A program made the position numbers and the translations under genes. The notes beneath the pieces are model-generated. The model was not told where the DNA came from. It did not search any database and saw nothing but the letters and a program-made list of their open reading frames with translations. From UBA11869 sp964544965 (lineage in GTDB: Bacteria; Pseudomonadota; Gammaproteobacteria; Eutrophobiales; Eutrophobiaceae), in NCBI GenBank assembly GCA_964544965.1, contig CAZJED010000022.1, forward strand, positions 1 through 23,987: 23,987 bases of DNA. The letters run 5' to 3'. Shown here piece after piece: positions 22,898 through 23,987 of this stretch (its first letter is position 1; every line of letters begins with the position of its first letter).

Positions 22898-23632
22898 CTA
22901 AAATTTTTCAAGCTGATATTGAGTATCTATTAATTCTTTCATTTCTTGCACTGCATCTGACAAACCAGAAAAAACAGCGCGTGAAATAATGCTATGCCCG
23001 ATATTCAATTCTAATATTTCAGGTATAGCAGCTATGCTTTCTATATTTTTATAATTTAATCCATGACCGGCGTTTACTTTTAATCCTAAATTCATTGCCA
23101 ACGCTATTGATCTATGTATATTGTCCAATTCTTTTTCCATGCATTTTTGATTACTCGCATCTGCAAAGTGTCCAGTATGTATCTCAATATATGGAGCTAA
23201 TGTATCAGCTGCTGCATTAATTTGTTTCTCATCAGCATCAATAAATAATGAAACCCTAATTCCGGCATCTTTTAATCTTTCACAAGCTTCTTTAATTTTT
23301 GCTAATTGAGAGAATATATCCAAACCTCCTTCAGTTGTTAGTTCTTCTCTTTTTTCTGGAACAAAACAACAAAATTCAGGTTTAATTTCCTCAGCAAATG
23401 TCAACATTTCTTCAGTTACTGCCATTTCCAAATTCATTGGTTTTTTTAGTGATTTTTTTAATTTACGGACATCGCTTTCTTGAATATGACGACGATCTTC
23501 ACGTAAATGGATGGTGATTGAGTCAGCGCCAGCATTTTCAATAATTGATGCGGCAAGAATTAAATCTGGATATTGAGTCCCTCTTGCCTGCCGAAGAGTT
23601 GCTATGTGATCGATATTTACCCCGAGTAACAT
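22898..23632 (-). CDS. pdxJ: Pyridoxine 5'-phosphate synthase
   Basis: The enzyme condenses 1-deoxyxylulose 5-phosphate with 3-amino-2-oxopropyl phosphate in de novo vitamin B6 synthesis. The 244-residue TIM-barrel protein matches the family throughout: GVNIDHIATLRQARG (4-18), ITIHLREDRRHI, NLEMAVTEEM, CFVPEKREELTTEGG, IEIHTGHFA, VNAGHGLNYKN and ELNIGHSIISRA. It sits directly after recO, as in the E. coli recO-pdxJ order. The start at 23632 gives the standard N-terminus. Confidence 0.96.
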   Translation of the reverse strand: MLLGVNIDHIATLRQARGTQYPDLILAASIIENAGADSITIHLREDRRHIQESDVRKLKKSLKKPMNLEMAVTEEMLTFAEEIKPEFCCFVPEKREELTTEGGLDIFSQLAKIKEACERLKDAGIRVSLFIDADEKQINAAADTLAPYIEIHTGHFADASNQKCMEKELDNIHRSIALAMNLGLKVNAGHGLNYKNIESIAAIPEILELNIGHSIISRAVFSGLSDAVQEMKELIDTQYQLEKF

Positions 23633-23646
23633 TAATATTATTTAAA

Positions 23647-23987
23647 TTAATTTTTGATATTGGCGTATGACTTATACAGCTTTCTGCTTTCTAGAGGCTG
23701 ATTAATATGTTTTCTTAGTATCATTGAGAGTAAATCTTTCGCCTCATTAATATTTTTAGTATCAGATAATGTTTCATTATTAAGTTCAAATAAAGTTTTA
23801 CCAGATATTTTCATACCCTCATCTGATGATAATATATCCGAAGATGGGCCAGAATCTATTTTATAATAATATTCATTTGCAGGAGTTATTGATAATCCAG
23901 TCTTCACATCATGATCTAGTGATACTCCATAACCAAGTGATTGCAATAATATTTTTTCAAAATAACGTAATATAATTTTTTCATTTT
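23647..23987 (-). CDS. recO: DNA repair protein RecO, 3' part
   Basis: RecO loads RecA on SSB-coated DNA together with RecR. Only the C-terminal ~112 residues lie in the window. The frame is open to the edge and reads LRYFEKILLQSLGYG, the family pattern before the zinc/helical C-terminal domain. It continues with MKISGKTLFELNNE and ends in LESRKLYKSYANIKN, like the usual L-x-SR-x-L ending. The identification rests on these patterns and on the recO-pdxJ order. Sequence is divergent and the region's usual cysteines are not seen. Confidence 0.85.
   Translation of the reverse strand, partial: NEKIILRYFEKILLQSLGYGVSLDHDVKTGLSITPANEYYYKIDSGPSSDILSSDEGMKISGKTLFELNNETLSDTKNINEAKDLLSMILRKHINQPLESRKLYKSYANIKN

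Overview
The window reads as chromosomal DNA of an AT-rich gammaproteobacterium. The main evidence is gene order. A minus-strand block (yceD-rpmF-plsX-fabH-fabD-fabG-acpP-fabF-pabC-mltG-tmk-holB-pilZ-tatD) follows the E. coli/Pseudomonas fatty-acid cluster. The pilZ between holB and tatD, and an sppA-like gene beside rluC, are Pseudomonas-like. I cannot name a genus. It is a draft assembly with five N runs (605-614, 2161-2170, 15953-15962, 19943-19952, 22529-22545), four of them inside genes; reading frames suggest their lengths are only estimates.

Layout. 1-604: decayed end of an IS3-family transposase with an internal stop, plus a hairpin. 605-791: tRNA-Cys(GCA) and tRNA-Leu(UAA). 828-1676: a conserved radical SAM protein. 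1807-4556: accessory genes (a DUF1097-type membrane protein, a short conserved unknown, a 17-kDa-antigen-like glycine-zipper protein, and polyphosphate kinase 2). 4560-16141 (minus strand): an EamA transporter, then the long fatty-acid/replication/cell-wall operon read right to left from a near-consensus sigma70 promoter at 16152-16180. 16277-16873 (plus): a Maf/YceF nucleotide pyrophosphatase. 16876-18781 (minus): sppA and rluC. 18782-19252: a long rne leader. 19253-21256 (plus): RNase E. 21283-23987 (minus): prfC, pdxJ and the 3' part of recO.

How the genes fit together. PlsX, FabH, FabD, FabG, AcpP and FabF supply acyl-ACP initiation and elongation and link it to phospholipid synthesis. 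rpmF/yceD and rne/rluC tie the locus to ribosome and RNA metabolism. tmk and holB serve replication, mltG peptidoglycan synthesis, pabC folate, and pilZ type IV pili. An acpP-specific leader and a hairpin between acpP and fabF suggest that acyl carrier protein is made in excess over its neighbours.

I found no defence system, CRISPR array, prophage or biosynthetic novelty. The points worth checking are lesions and control elements: a frameshift near the 3' end of fabG, a maf gene with no canonical start codon, a promoter so close to yceD that its mRNA would be nearly leaderless, a palindrome-rich acpP leader, a tRNA-Leu with C at the discriminator position, and a yceD that lacks about half the expected protein across an N run.
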